From positions 63,178,001 through 63,242,000 of the forward strand of contig OZ231126.1 in the NCBI GenBank assembly GCA_965153355.1: a DNA stretch of 64,000 bases, in the 5' to 3' direction. The translations under genes and the position numbers were made by a program. This stretch comes from Flaccisagitta enflata. Lineage: Eukaryota > Chaetognatha > Sagittoidea > Aphragmophora. Positions within the stretch are counted from its first letter, which is position 1. Every line of letters starts with the position of its first letter. Below, piece after piece: positions 55,015-64,000 of this stretch. The notes under the pieces were generated by a model. It was given only the letters and a program-made list of their open reading frames with translations. It was not told the origin of the DNA and did not search any database.

Positions 55015-55376
55015 TAGCTTCTGACACTCAACCCTATAAGAGGCTTTTTCCATCCGTCTGTCCATCTGTCGGTCCAAATACTTTTTGTGTATAGGGGAAG
55101 GGACTTTTGGGACTTTCAGGGAAGTCCGTTGTTGGGAAGGAAAACAAAACAAGTGATGCGGGGTCACAATATTGTTGCGGGCGGGTGAGCAGGGGCATCC
55201 AACCTCCATTCACACACGATGCCCCCCCCCCCCCACATATTCACAAAAGGCATCTAAAATGATCGTTTTCACATTTTCCGACTCGTTTCCTTGGACGGAC
55301 CGACGGACCAATGGACCGACGGACCAACAGACCGACAAAGCCTCTTATAGATTTGCGTGTCCACAACTTAAAAAGG
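55015..55376. repeat. Two F1-like variants end to end
   Basis: First: AGCTTCTGACACTC, CTATAAGAGGC and a CCATCCGTCTGTCC run. Second: GGGTCACAATATTGTTGCGG, GGGTGAGCAGGGGC, a GACGGACC run, and CTCTTATAGATTTGCGTG before CAACTTAAAAAGG. They share the CACAATATTG part. Confidence 0.6.
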
Positions 55377-55454
55377 GAAGGGAGAAAAACGAAAAGGAAG
55401 AAAAAGAAAGAAAAAGAAAACCTAGTAACAAAGAATGACAGAAAGAGGAAAACC

Positions 55455-55566
55455 AGTAGCGCGGGCTTACAATATCATCGCGGATAGGTGGGTAGGGGCA
55501 TACAGCCCCCCTCTACACACCCTTCAAACTCAAAATACACAGGAGGCATCTCAAACGCGCGTTTTT
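55455..55566 (-). repeat. F1-like fragment cut by an F2 insertion
   Basis: TTACAATATCATCGCGG and GGTGGGTAGGGGC give the 5' part of the variant seen at 55,150. It stops at the T run where the F2 element begins, so F2 landed in F1. Confidence 0.55.
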
Positions 55567-56131
55567 GGGCAGCGGCCCCAAGGGGGACAAAGTCCTGTAG
55601 AACACAGGGGGACTTTAGTTCATCCATCCGTTTGTTCATTCGTTCATACGTCCATCCCCCTAGGCCCTCTCAGGGCTGAAATCTGCCCTGTTAGGCATAA
55701 AATCTCCCCTATCAGGCCTGAAATCTACCCTCTCAGGCCTAAAGTCTGCCTTGTCAAGCCTTGAATCTGCCCTCTCAGGCCTGAAATGTGCCCTCAGCCC
55801 TGAATTCTGTCCTGTTAGGCCTGAAATCTGGCCTTTCAGGCCTGAAATCTGCCCTCTCAGGCCTGAGAGGGTAGATTTCAGGCCTGATAGGACAGATTTC
55901 AGGCCTGATAGGACAGATTTCAGGCCTGCGGGAGCCTGGGAGAGACAGACAGATGGATGGACAGGCGGATGGATGGACGGATGGATGGATGGAAAGACAG
56001 ATGAACAAAAGTCCCTCTATGTTTTATAGGACTTTGTCTCCTTTGGGGACGCTGCCCTGCTTTTCTCTTACTCCAATTCACAACCATGCAAAGCAGGGCA
56101 AAGGGTATCACTGACCACATATTGCCACCTG
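55567..56131 (+). mobile_element. F2 repeat element
   Basis: GGGCAGCGGCCCCAAGGGGG and AGTCCTGTAGAACACAGGGG, a TCCGTTTGTTCATTCG run, about twelve 20-21-bp units (CTCAGGCCTGAAATCTGCC type) switching strand near 55,862, then the inverted block, the GCCCTGCTT..GCAGGGC hairpin and an ATTGCCACCTG end. Confidence 0.87.
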
Positions 56132-57390
56132 TTATACTTTCTAGGATTGGGGCCATTACAAAAAATTTGGGTGATGTCAAGTAAGTTGCATCTCCCTTAT
56201 CTCTCTCTCTCTTTATCTCTGTTTGTCTGTCTGTCTCTCTCTCTCTCTCAATGTTCCTGTACAGAAAAAGTTCTTGTACAAAAAGTTTTTTGTCAGCTCT
56301 AGATTTTTATAAGGAGTGAAATTTGAGGAAATATTGTTGCATTTTAAGGGTGCTTTCTACAAATTAACAGCGGGTATTCACCACGCATATCTATAAGTAT
56401 GAGCTGATTAGCTGGTTTGTTGGTCTTCCAGTCTTTTTGTCAGCTGTGCTTGAGCTGAAAAGTTTCAAAGACACACGCTTTTCCTAAGACCTTTATGCAA
56501 TTGAATAGATAGAGCGAATTTAGTAACTGACCCTGCTCAAGTGCCTCATTCTGTCAATATCACTGCTCCTGTCTGGCCACACAAACATTACAAAGAATGC
56601 ACAAAGAATGCACTGATTTGAGGAAACACCATGCATCAGTGGGAAGAGTGAGTTTAACCAGCATATCTCGGGCTGGGCAATGTGGGCAGGATCAGCGATA
56701 CCATACGACTAAAAAAAAAGACGCACTTTTGAATGATTAATTTTGCCCATGAATATGATAAAAAGTTATATAAATCATAGGTCATCTGAAAGCCCTTTGA
56801 AAGTACTTTCATTTGGCGCCAATCTGGTATTGCTATCTTTATTTGTTTAGGAATGGCATTAATTTGAGAAAAAACATTGCCCATTTCAGTTTTGCAATCG
56901 TTATATAAAAAGACATTTTCACTAAATAGTGCTTCTCTTTGCAAAGCTCTAGCTCCTAAACCGTTTGAGATACAGACCTGGGATTGGTCTAGATTTAAAG
57001 ATTTTTTGAAAATCTTTCAGAATGTTTTTTTCAAAAATTGTTGAAATTATTTTTGATTGCTGTTTTATCAACTAATAGATAGGTGCATCTTTTTTTTTAT
57101 CCACGTGGTATAGCCCATCTTTAAGGTAAATGAAACACTTGGACAGGGGCTGTGAGGCCAAAAATAAGTGACAGTTGGATAAACATCCCACTATTACTGT
57201 ATATGAAGTTTAGTGCAAAGAAATTGCATTTCAGTGTTTTTCAGAATTTCAACAACAACAACCACCTTGGTGCGGAACGCTAGAAATTAATCTGAGGTCA
57301 TTTTCCTTGAAACTGAGGGATTTTTGTGAAAAGTGGGTGATATTCTGAGCCACTACGATGCGTGGAGAAAATTGTATGCCGAACAAGCCC
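56132..57390. other. Non-coding stretch
   Basis: Short CT tract at 56,199-56,250, otherwise AT-rich. A minus-strand 96-residue frame (56,654-56,944) shows no motif. Confidence 0.5.
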
Positions 57391-57612
57391 CCCACTAGTC
57401 ATAGACGATCGCGTTTTGAACTGGCCACTCGGTCGCTCGCTACGTTTGTTCGCTCGCACCGCTCACTCCGCTCACTCGCTCCGTTCATGGGCTCGCCCAC
57501 TCACTTCGCTCACTCCCTTGTGGGACAGCTTAAATTCTTAAATATGTAATTGCGCTGTAATCGCGTTTCACGGGAGGGAACACGTTTTTTGGTCGTCACC
57601 AGAAACACGCCC
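57391..57612. mobile_element. Harbinger-like MITE, diverged
   Basis: ACTAGTCATAGACGATCGCG and TTTTGAACTGGCCACTCGG match the inner end of the other copies; CACCAGAAACACGCCC precedes TTA at 57,613. The GAGCGA-type interior is present. Confidence 0.78.
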
Positions 57613-57881
57613 TTAGTCGCAGTTCAGCCACAGATGCATTTACTCGTTACTGTCCTCGTTTTCAAACGCGGTTTGATTTCTATTCACTACTATTACTCAC
57701 CTATGCATCCCAACTCATGCTTACAAATGTCCTGATTTTTCACCCTCTCACCCTTTTTCAAAAGATAAACTTGATCAAGTCAGGACGGCAGAATTCAACA
57801 TGTTGTAACAGTCTCGAATCATCAAAACTGTTACCACCACCGGTTCCATGTTTTCCTCCATAACACACTCAGCTGTTCAAA

Positions 57882-57887
<6 letters not shown>

Positions 57888-57917
<30 letters not shown>

Positions 57918-58090
57918 CCCTCTGTGCCGCCACAATTATTCTTTTCCTCTAAAATTCATCTTTTAAATTGTTCGGGTCCTCAGACACTCGCGATGGCAGC
58001 GGTGGCGGTGGCGGTGGTGGCGGTGGTGACGGCGGCGGCGGTGGCGGTGGCGACGGCGGCGGTGGCGGCAGTGGCGGCGGCGGTCGAACT
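57888..58090. repeat. CT tract and GGC/GGT triplet region
   Basis: CT at 57,888-57,914; GGCGGTGGCGGTGG words at 57,990-58,090. The Ala/Val-rich frame across it is probably chance. Confidence 0.85.
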
Positions 58091-58169
58091 GGCGGTGAAG
58101 TTTTTCAACTTCGTTCATGCATGTCTTAAAAAAAAGGGCATAGGTGGGACTGAGTCGGGAAAATAGAGG

Positions 58170-58427
58170 ATGGCGACTGAGCTACGACGACAGGCGATGC
58201 GAAAACTGGTTGGGTACGGTCATGAAAAGCATGAAATGACTATGAAACGTGTATGGGTGAACTTGTTTTGTAAAGGGCAAAGAGGGGACTCTGACGGGTA
58301 TTCATTACTTGACATGGTCACAGCTAATTGCTACACGTGCGGCATTATCACAGAAATTATTTTTTCCATAACAGAAAAAAAAAAGACGGTAAGAGCTGTG
58401 CTGATAATTACCTCCACTCCAAAATAA
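58170..58427 (+). CDS. Possible short open frame, unknown
   Basis: 85 residues starting MATELRRQAMRKLVGYG, with a mixed, protein-like composition and GKGQRGDSDGYSLLD. No domain is recognised and there is no arm partner for comparison. Confidence 0.2.
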   Translation: MATELRRQAMRKLVGYGHEKHEMTMKRVWVNLFCKGQRGDSDGYSLLDMVTANCYTCGIITEIIFSITEKKKTVRAVLIITSTPK

Positions 58428-58559
58428 GCAAATCACTCCTGATAGCTCCCTGATTATGGGAGTATTTTTCAAATTTGGCACTTCTCCGTTGTATCAATCT
58501 CAAGTACTGTTCCTAAGCTTCAATTTCATGTGTATATCATCACAAAAAATATTCGGGAA

Positions 58560-58860
58560 GTGTAAGACCAAGGGGGTCAATTGTCAAAGGTCAGGGGGTC
58601 AAGTATGATCCCCCAAAAGGGGTCAAAATTTCAAAGTGGTCAAAATTAAATTCTGATTGCAGATTTGGATTCCTCTCAAAAAAGTAGCATAAGAAAGTAG
58701 TCTTCTTTTTTTGTATTTATCATTCTAAGTGGGTCAAAATTGGGGTCAAAGGTCAAAAACAATCCCGATCTGACCTCTCGAGAGGTCAAAAATCAAAACT
58801 CGGTAAAACACAATTCTGAGACCAGTTTTGGAATCCTCATGAAAAATAAGACCAAAAATG
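58560..58860. repeat. GGTCA-rich diverged duplication
   Basis: GGGGTCAAAATT and AAGGTCAAAA words recur in two diverged halves, each followed by a related stretch (ATTCTGATTGCAG.. and ATTCTGAGACCAG..) about 190 bp apart. Confidence 0.55.
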
Positions 58861-59710
58861 TTATTACCATTTTTTCTTTTTCTTAAAAAATGGCTGTATA
58901 GATTGATGAAAACAGTCAGTATCTATTTACACATTTGAAAAATACTAAAAATGGTCGATATAGCCGTAAGCTTCATGATATTTTATTGCTACATATCAAG
59001 CAAATCAACAATAAAAAAACTGAAATGAGTACCTCACAAGTTTAATTGAGTGCATGAATCAAAGCAAAGTTATGAGTATAAGAAATATAGCAGTCTCATG
59101 AAACAACAAAGAGAGGATGGAAGGGCTCCTGCCAACCCACTTAGCAGCCCCCATCCATATCTTTTAGTGCCCTGGCCCCATTTGAATGACACTCCTTGCC
59201 CACCTGCAAGGGACTACCCATAGGTAGTAAGTGAGGCGTCGCTCTTTGATTTTAGCATTATATGGCTTTATTCGGGTCAAAAGGTTATAACTGTTTTGCA
59301 GCAATAAAACTTTTTTTAAAAGTTGAATTTAGGTTCAAGAGATATACAGCTAAATAGAGGGCTGATAAGAAGCATGTAAGGTCGATTTCCATGGCCATTC
59401 CGGACTAATTTTACGTTTTCAGATGGCAGAATTGAGTCATAGGAGATCTAAGAGCGCTAATTTGAGGCCCGAGAGAGCAAACTTAAGAAACCTAAATTGA
59501 GACCCAAATTAATCAGAAGCTAAGGTTTAAGGATGTCTCCTGCTAGAGCTCAAAGTTAACGTGCTGTAGAATACTGGCTGAAGTTAATTGCCAAAATGCT
59601 CTTGTGATCTCAAATACGGCCCCTGCCCTCCTGCACGCAAATGGGATATCTGTGCATCATTTTATCTGATTTTAAGGAAGATAACACTTAGTTGCTTAAT
59701 GAAAGTTTTT
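58861..59710. other. Non-coding stretch with F1-like scraps
   Basis: Two scraps (59,120-59,215 and 59,585-59,650) contain GCCCCTGCCCTCCTGCACGC-like sequence related to the F1 middle. No gene. Confidence 0.5.
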
Positions 59711-59825
59711 AGTCGCGGTTGGTTTGTCAGTCCGTCTGACCTTCACATTTTTGAATTCCTAGCGGTTTTTGCATTACTGCTCCTGCCTAACTGTCCGCGA
59801 CTGGATTGCTGCGTATCCAGCCTTA
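59711..59825 (+). repeat. F1 repeat element, short
   Basis: AGTCGCGGTTGGTTTGTC start; CTGTCCGCGACTGGATTGC and CGTATCCAGCCTTA end. Confidence 0.75.
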
Positions 59826-60195
59826 TCATTTGTTAAAGCAGAGAAAGTTTCTATGACGGGATGGTCTCTCCTTATAACGAATTATTGATGGTTTTATCAG
59901 CTCTTTTAAGACAGAACGAGGATTATCCACGGAATTTAACCCAGTGGATCATTATAGTAAGGCTTAATTACTTGAATGAATGGGTTTGACATTGAAGACC
60001 AACACAAATTACAAAGCGGGGCATTTGTTGAAAAAAAACTTGCTTCGTCGGATAGCAAATCAAAGTCAAATATGACTTTTCCAACAGGGTCCCCTAAAAA
60101 ACTACATTATTCAGTAAAGAATATGTCAAATATTGTAAGCAATGAGAGTACTACCTTCATTCAAAAAGTTCATTTATTGATGTGAAAGTGGATAC

Positions 60196-60318
60196 AAATT
60201 GATTGTAAAATTTAGTGTGAGCCCTCTTTGACTTAATCACGGCCGCCAATTGTCGGGCACGCATTTTTTAGAGCTTTTCGAGGTATTCTGGGGTGATAGC
60301 CCACCACACCATTCTCAC
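60196..60318 (-). pseudogene. Tc1-like transposase C-terminal remnant
   Basis: On the minus strand the frame reads MVWWAITPEYLEKL, a stop, then MRARQLAAVIKSKRAHTKF. The PEYLEKL..LAAVIK.K..HTKF pattern is what is seen at the C terminus of Tc1-type transposases after the catalytic domain. Only this tail is recognisable, and it contains a stop (60,268-60,270). It is a dead fragment. The identification is from motif memory and would need a database search. Confidence 0.5.
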
Positions 60319-61196
60319 CATTTTCTTGATTCCTTTCTTTCGCTACATTTAGACTTAAAGCTTCGAAGAGACTCATCAAATCATAGAAAAATTGGTGACA
60401 TAAATGAAGCCCCTCTAATTTGCAAGCATTCTACGCAAACCCTATCTGTATCTTAATGCGTTTGGAAGTAATTTGATGAATAGTAAAATGATATCATTTG
60501 AAGACTGTGTTCAAATGGCAAAAGCGAAATTGAATTATTTCATTCAAGGTTGAATAACTTTTGAACGAATCGCGTTAGGGAGGTGTGGTTTGCCTAGATT
60601 GCTTGCAAATTTAAAGGGCTTTAATTTGAACAGGCCTGTATAACCAGAGATATTGGTAAAAACATCAGTAAGGATCATTTTGGTTGAATAAGTTTGTCTA
60701 TTGGAGAGGCATTGCACGTACAGACAGCGTAACTTTAAAATGGTTTATTAGTTATGAGGAATCATGCAAAAATTGTCATGTACGGCTTGTCAATTTGGAC
60801 ATAATTACTCATAAATAATAAACCATTTTCAAGTTTTAGTCTACGTTTAAATGATTCCTTCACAGACATGAGTGTATTAGGAAGTTTATTCCATGGTTTG
60901 AATGACATAAACTCAAATCCATTTGGACTAGAAGCTAGGTCTCAAGAAAGTATTCTGGGCCCCCTACTCTAATTATTTATGTCAATGTTAATAATGGTGA
61001 CCTGTTTTAGCTAGAGCTTAAGGTCAATGCTGTTTATTTCAAACAATGAGGCAGTTTTGCACTTTTCATGATTCTTTGACCCCTTTTTGGATTGTTACAT
61101 TTCATGTTGATTAGAAAAAATTATTATAAATAAGTCCAAGTAGGTCAAGTAGGTGCGCCGTGTAGACTCTCATACATTTGCACCACCGCCCAAAAA
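60319..61196. other. Non-coding stretch with a short inverted repeat
   Basis: Arms at 60,731-60,758 and 60,809-60,836 (AATGGTTTATTA and complement) are about 28 bp each with a 50-bp loop. The rest is AT-rich; the decayed body of the Tc1-like element may lie at 60,319-60,480. Confidence 0.6.
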
Positions 61197-61343
61197 CAAG
61201 GCCGGATACACGGATACACAGCAATCCAGTCGAGGACGGTTGGGCAGCAGCAATAATGCAAAAATGCTTGCAATTTAAAAACGTTATGGACGGTCCAACG
61301 GACCAACTGACACGGCAAGGTGCGGAGTCGCGTGTCCGCGACT
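61197..61343 (-). repeat. F1 repeat element
   Basis: CAAGGCCGGATACACGG, with a duplicated ATACAC, then CAATCCAGTCGAGGACGG, and GAGTCGCGTGTCCGCGACT at the hairpin end. Confidence 0.82.
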
Positions 61344-61432
61344 GAAGAAAACGTAAATGGACATGAGAAGGAAATTAGATGCTCGTGTTTTGATAAGATT
61401 CATCAGCTATGGCCAGCTATGGCCAGCTAGAA

Positions 61433-61434
<2 letters not shown>

Positions 61435-61506
<72 letters not shown>
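61435..61506. repeat. (CA)n microsatellite
   Basis: About 70 bp of CA. Confidence 0.97.
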
Positions 61507-61509
<3 letters not shown>

Positions 61510-61669
61510 CAGAAAGCAAAACTAACTTATTATTGGTGGTCTCAATGACATAAGATGCCCTGTAGTTACCTTTGTCTTATCTAAGATCAAAAGCCTACAT
61601 TTCAGTAAGACTGCCAATAGACCAACCGACAGACAGACATACCAACTCTATTCACGCGACTAAAAAGAA

Positions 61670-62055
61670 CAAGGCCAACACCTATAAGTCGCGTGCAAGA
61701 CTTTCTGACTTAGAATGACTTAGAATGCCTAAGAATGACTTAGAATGCCTAAGAATGACTTAGAATGACTTTGAATGACCTAATATGACTTAAAATGACC
61801 AATAAGGACTTAAAATGATGGAATGACCTAATGACCAAAAATGACTTAGAAAGACTTAAAATAACTTAAAATGACTTAAAATGACTTAGAATGACATAGA
61901 ATGACTTAAAATGCCTTAAAATTACTTAGAATGACTAAAAATAACTTAAAAAAATAAAAGTGATAAAAAAAGTAAAGTGTGACCGACCGACCAACCGACC
62001 AACCGACCGACCGACCGACGGACAAAGCGGGTTGTAGAGTCGCGTGCACGCGACT
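61670..62055 (-). repeat. F1 repeat with internal 10-bp tandem array
   Basis: CAAGGCCAACACCTATAAG and GTCGCGTGC at the start; GACAAAGCGGGTTGTAGAG and GTCGCGTGCACGCGACT at the end. Between are about twenty degenerate copies of AATGACTTAG/AAAATGACTT (61,715-61,950), then a GACCGACC run. Another F1 hairpin end (ATTCACGCGACT) abuts it at 61,651-61,662. Confidence 0.85.
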
Positions 62056-62124
62056 AAAAAGAAGAAGGTGACAACAAAGAAGAAAAAAGGAGATGAAAAA
62101 AAGACTAAGATGGAGAAAAAGATG

Positions 62125-62204
62125 ATGAGGTAAGGTGGGGTCACAATATCATTGTGACGGGTGGGCAGGGGTAACAAACCCTAGGCCTCACCCCAACCCC
62201 ACCT

Positions 62205-62273
<69 letters not shown>

Positions 62274-62402
62274 CCAACAACAGCATCATAAATGCCCATT
62301 TTTTGCATCTTCAACTCAAGCGTGATGGATTAATGACACAGACAGACTGACAAACTGATGGAGGAACAAAGCCTATTAAAGATTTGCGTGGTTGCAACTA
62401 AA
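62125..62402 (-). repeat. F1-like variant with internal (CA)n
   Basis: GGGTCACAATATCATTGTGA and GGGTGGGCAGGGG start; CA tract at 62,203-62,271; ACAAAGCCTATTAAAG and TTGCGTGGTTGCAAC before an A run. Confidence 0.65.
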
Positions 62403-63048
62403 AAGGAGAAGAAGATGGGAACATTGCAAAAGCAAAACTTTCAAAAAACACCATTTTACTGCAAGCTAAAACCGCCAAAGTTGCGTTCACATGCTCTCGT
62501 TGAGGTTCGATTCAGCGAGAAATCTGTGTAATCGGCGGCTCGATTGGTGACACTCACCCCTGTCACAAACACGCCTTGGTCTTACACTTCCACTTAATAT
62601 ATCGTTCTGATATTGTGCACAGGTCTAATAGACAGGTATAGCTCCCGTTTGAGTCCACGGAGATCTTGATCCGTCCCGAAATCAGGAAGCTACTCCTGAA
62701 TACCTTAACATTCCTAATTTCGTCTTTTCCATTGTCGCCATAGTCTGTTGTTCGAAAAAAAAAATCATTTTAAAAACGAACGCCTCGAACCTAGGCCTAA
62801 CCCTTTCAAAACTCAAATTCAATTAGAGCTCATTGTTGTCCTGAAAATGTGTTGTCGTTTTTCAGAAAGAAAGAGGAAAATAATGACTAACTCATCTTGG
62901 GAAAAAAAGAAGAGAAGCTTTTCAACCTTCTTTGGCTTTTTGTCCTCTAATTTTGGAATGCGTGGAAACCTTCAAAACGGGAGAGAGAGCCAATGTTAAG
63001 GAAAATAACTCACCTCTCTGTTTTGCCTTAAACAAAAAAGAGAGAAAA
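62403..63048. other. Non-coding stretch
   Basis: No repeat family or gene recognised. An 83-residue frame at 62,748-62,999 has no motif. Confidence 0.5.

Positions 63049-63049
<1 letters not shown>

Positions 63050-63131
<82 letters not shown>
63050..63131. repeat. (GA)n microsatellite
   Basis: About 80 bp of GA. Confidence 0.97.
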
Positions 63132-63136
<5 letters not shown>

Positions 63137-63561
63137 TCAGATAGACGCTGACAGAGACAAGAGGGACAGAGTCATCGTCCAAGGAAAAGTCTAAGCCTAA
63201 CGATGATTTTTGGGTGATAAAAAGAAAATGTACAAAAACGTTAACGTACATCGTTTTTTATTACATTTTCTTCCCTCCCTCTCAATCACTTCTTCTTTTC
63301 GTTATGACATCGCGTAGGGCCTCATGCACGTGCCTTTCTTCTAAAAACGTTATTGTTAAAATCGAGTGGATGATAAGTTGAACCAATCAGAGCGCCGTGA
63401 ATCTGTTTCTCGTCCAATGAGAAGGAACCAAAAAGTGGCGTCGACGATAGAATTAGTGTCACTCAAAATTTTTGAGAAAAAAGTTTATAGCTTTCCAAAA
63501 CTTTGACGATGATACTCGGAATTTAGGGCTGGAAGCAAATGCACGAATGCATGTCTCTTTT

Positions 63562-63566
<5 letters not shown>
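63132..63566. other. Non-coding stretch
   Basis: Mixed-composition sequence; nothing recognised. Confidence 0.5.
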
Positions 63567-63649
<83 letters not shown>

Positions 63650-63680
63650 CAGACAGAGACAGACAGACAGAGAGACAGAA
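63567..63680. repeat. (GA)n followed by (GACA)n
   Basis: GA to about 63,642, then GACAGACAGAGAC words to 63,680. Confidence 0.95.
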
Positions 63681-63802
63681 AGACATGGTCAGAAATAGAC
63701 AGAAAGTATCTTACAAAATGACAATGAGACAAAGGCAATGATATCTTTGAGAAAGATGAAAATAAAAGCAAGTAACAACAGTTACAACACCCATTATAGA
63801 TT

Positions 63803-64000
63803 GTATCAACAACAACAAAAACAACAACAACATCAACAACAACAACAAAACAACAACAACTAAATAACAACAAAAAACAATAACAACAACAACAAATAAA
63901 TAATAACAGCAAAAAATAAAAAATAACAACGACAATGACAATGAATACAACAAAATAAATAACAATAAATAACAAATAACGAAAATGACAACGACAACGA
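63803..64000. repeat. (AAC)n degenerate array
   Basis: AACAACAAC with AAAT and GAC interruptions, running off the window end. Confidence 0.93.

Noticed and set aside
58575-58800. AGGTCA words as nuclear-receptor response elements
   Set aside because: They are part of a diverged duplication with many GGTCAAA copies and no consistent half-site spacing.
62480-62530. Possible tRNA B box (GGTTCGATTC)
   Set aside because: No matching A box upstream and no stems; chance match.

Overview
The window is eukaryotic DNA, most likely from an invertebrate animal. It has very little coding potential, long (GA/CT)n, (CA)n, (GAAA)n, (GAAT)n and (ATC)n tracts, several families of short non-autonomous repeats, a decayed Ty3/gypsy fragment, a Tc1-like remnant, and one credible protein gene: a C2H2 zinc-finger protein with a polyglutamine tract. 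There are no bacterial-type operons, no recognisable tRNA or rRNA genes and no CRISPR arrays. I cannot name the species.

The dominant feature is a very large imperfect inverted repeat. Bases 1 to about 20,190 reappear in the same order, on the opposite strand, at about 27,475 to 48,535. Between the arms are two blocks of about 3 kb that do not match each other (20,191-23,220 and 24,600-27,474). Between those is a short, near-perfect palindromic core (about 23,640-24,190) with a 62-bp spacer at 23,883-23,944. The match reaches base 1 of the window, so the left arm probably continues outside it. The arms differ by substitutions, microsatellite lengths and at least a dozen clean presence/absence insertions. 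This is either a real ancient palindrome or two diverged haplotypes joined head to head at a short hairpin during assembly.

The arms act as a before/after comparison. In many cases one arm holds an element and the other holds the empty site, which gives element boundaries and target duplications directly. Four classes emerge. F1 is a roughly 150-400 bp element with a GTCGCGTGCACGCGACT-type hairpin at one end and a GGCCGGATACACGG motif at the other. F2 has GGGCAGCGGCCCC ends, an inverted terminal block and internal 21-bp tandem repeats. A third class is a PIF/Harbinger-like MITE with GGGCGT(G)TTTCTAGT ends and TAA/TTA duplications. The rest are single foldback MITEs.

The zinc-finger gene is present once per arm (17,157-20,059 minus; 27,611-30,521 plus). 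Each copy carries a different frameshift: an 8-bp duplication in the left copy and one extra A in the right copy. Their seven zinc fingers are identical at the protein level while the linkers differ.

From 48,536 to 64,000 the sequence has no partner in the window. It holds a structured (ATC)n array, more F1 and F2 copies, a triplicated 65-bp repeat, a Harbinger-like MITE, a Tc1-like transposase remnant, and two short open frames of unknown meaning.
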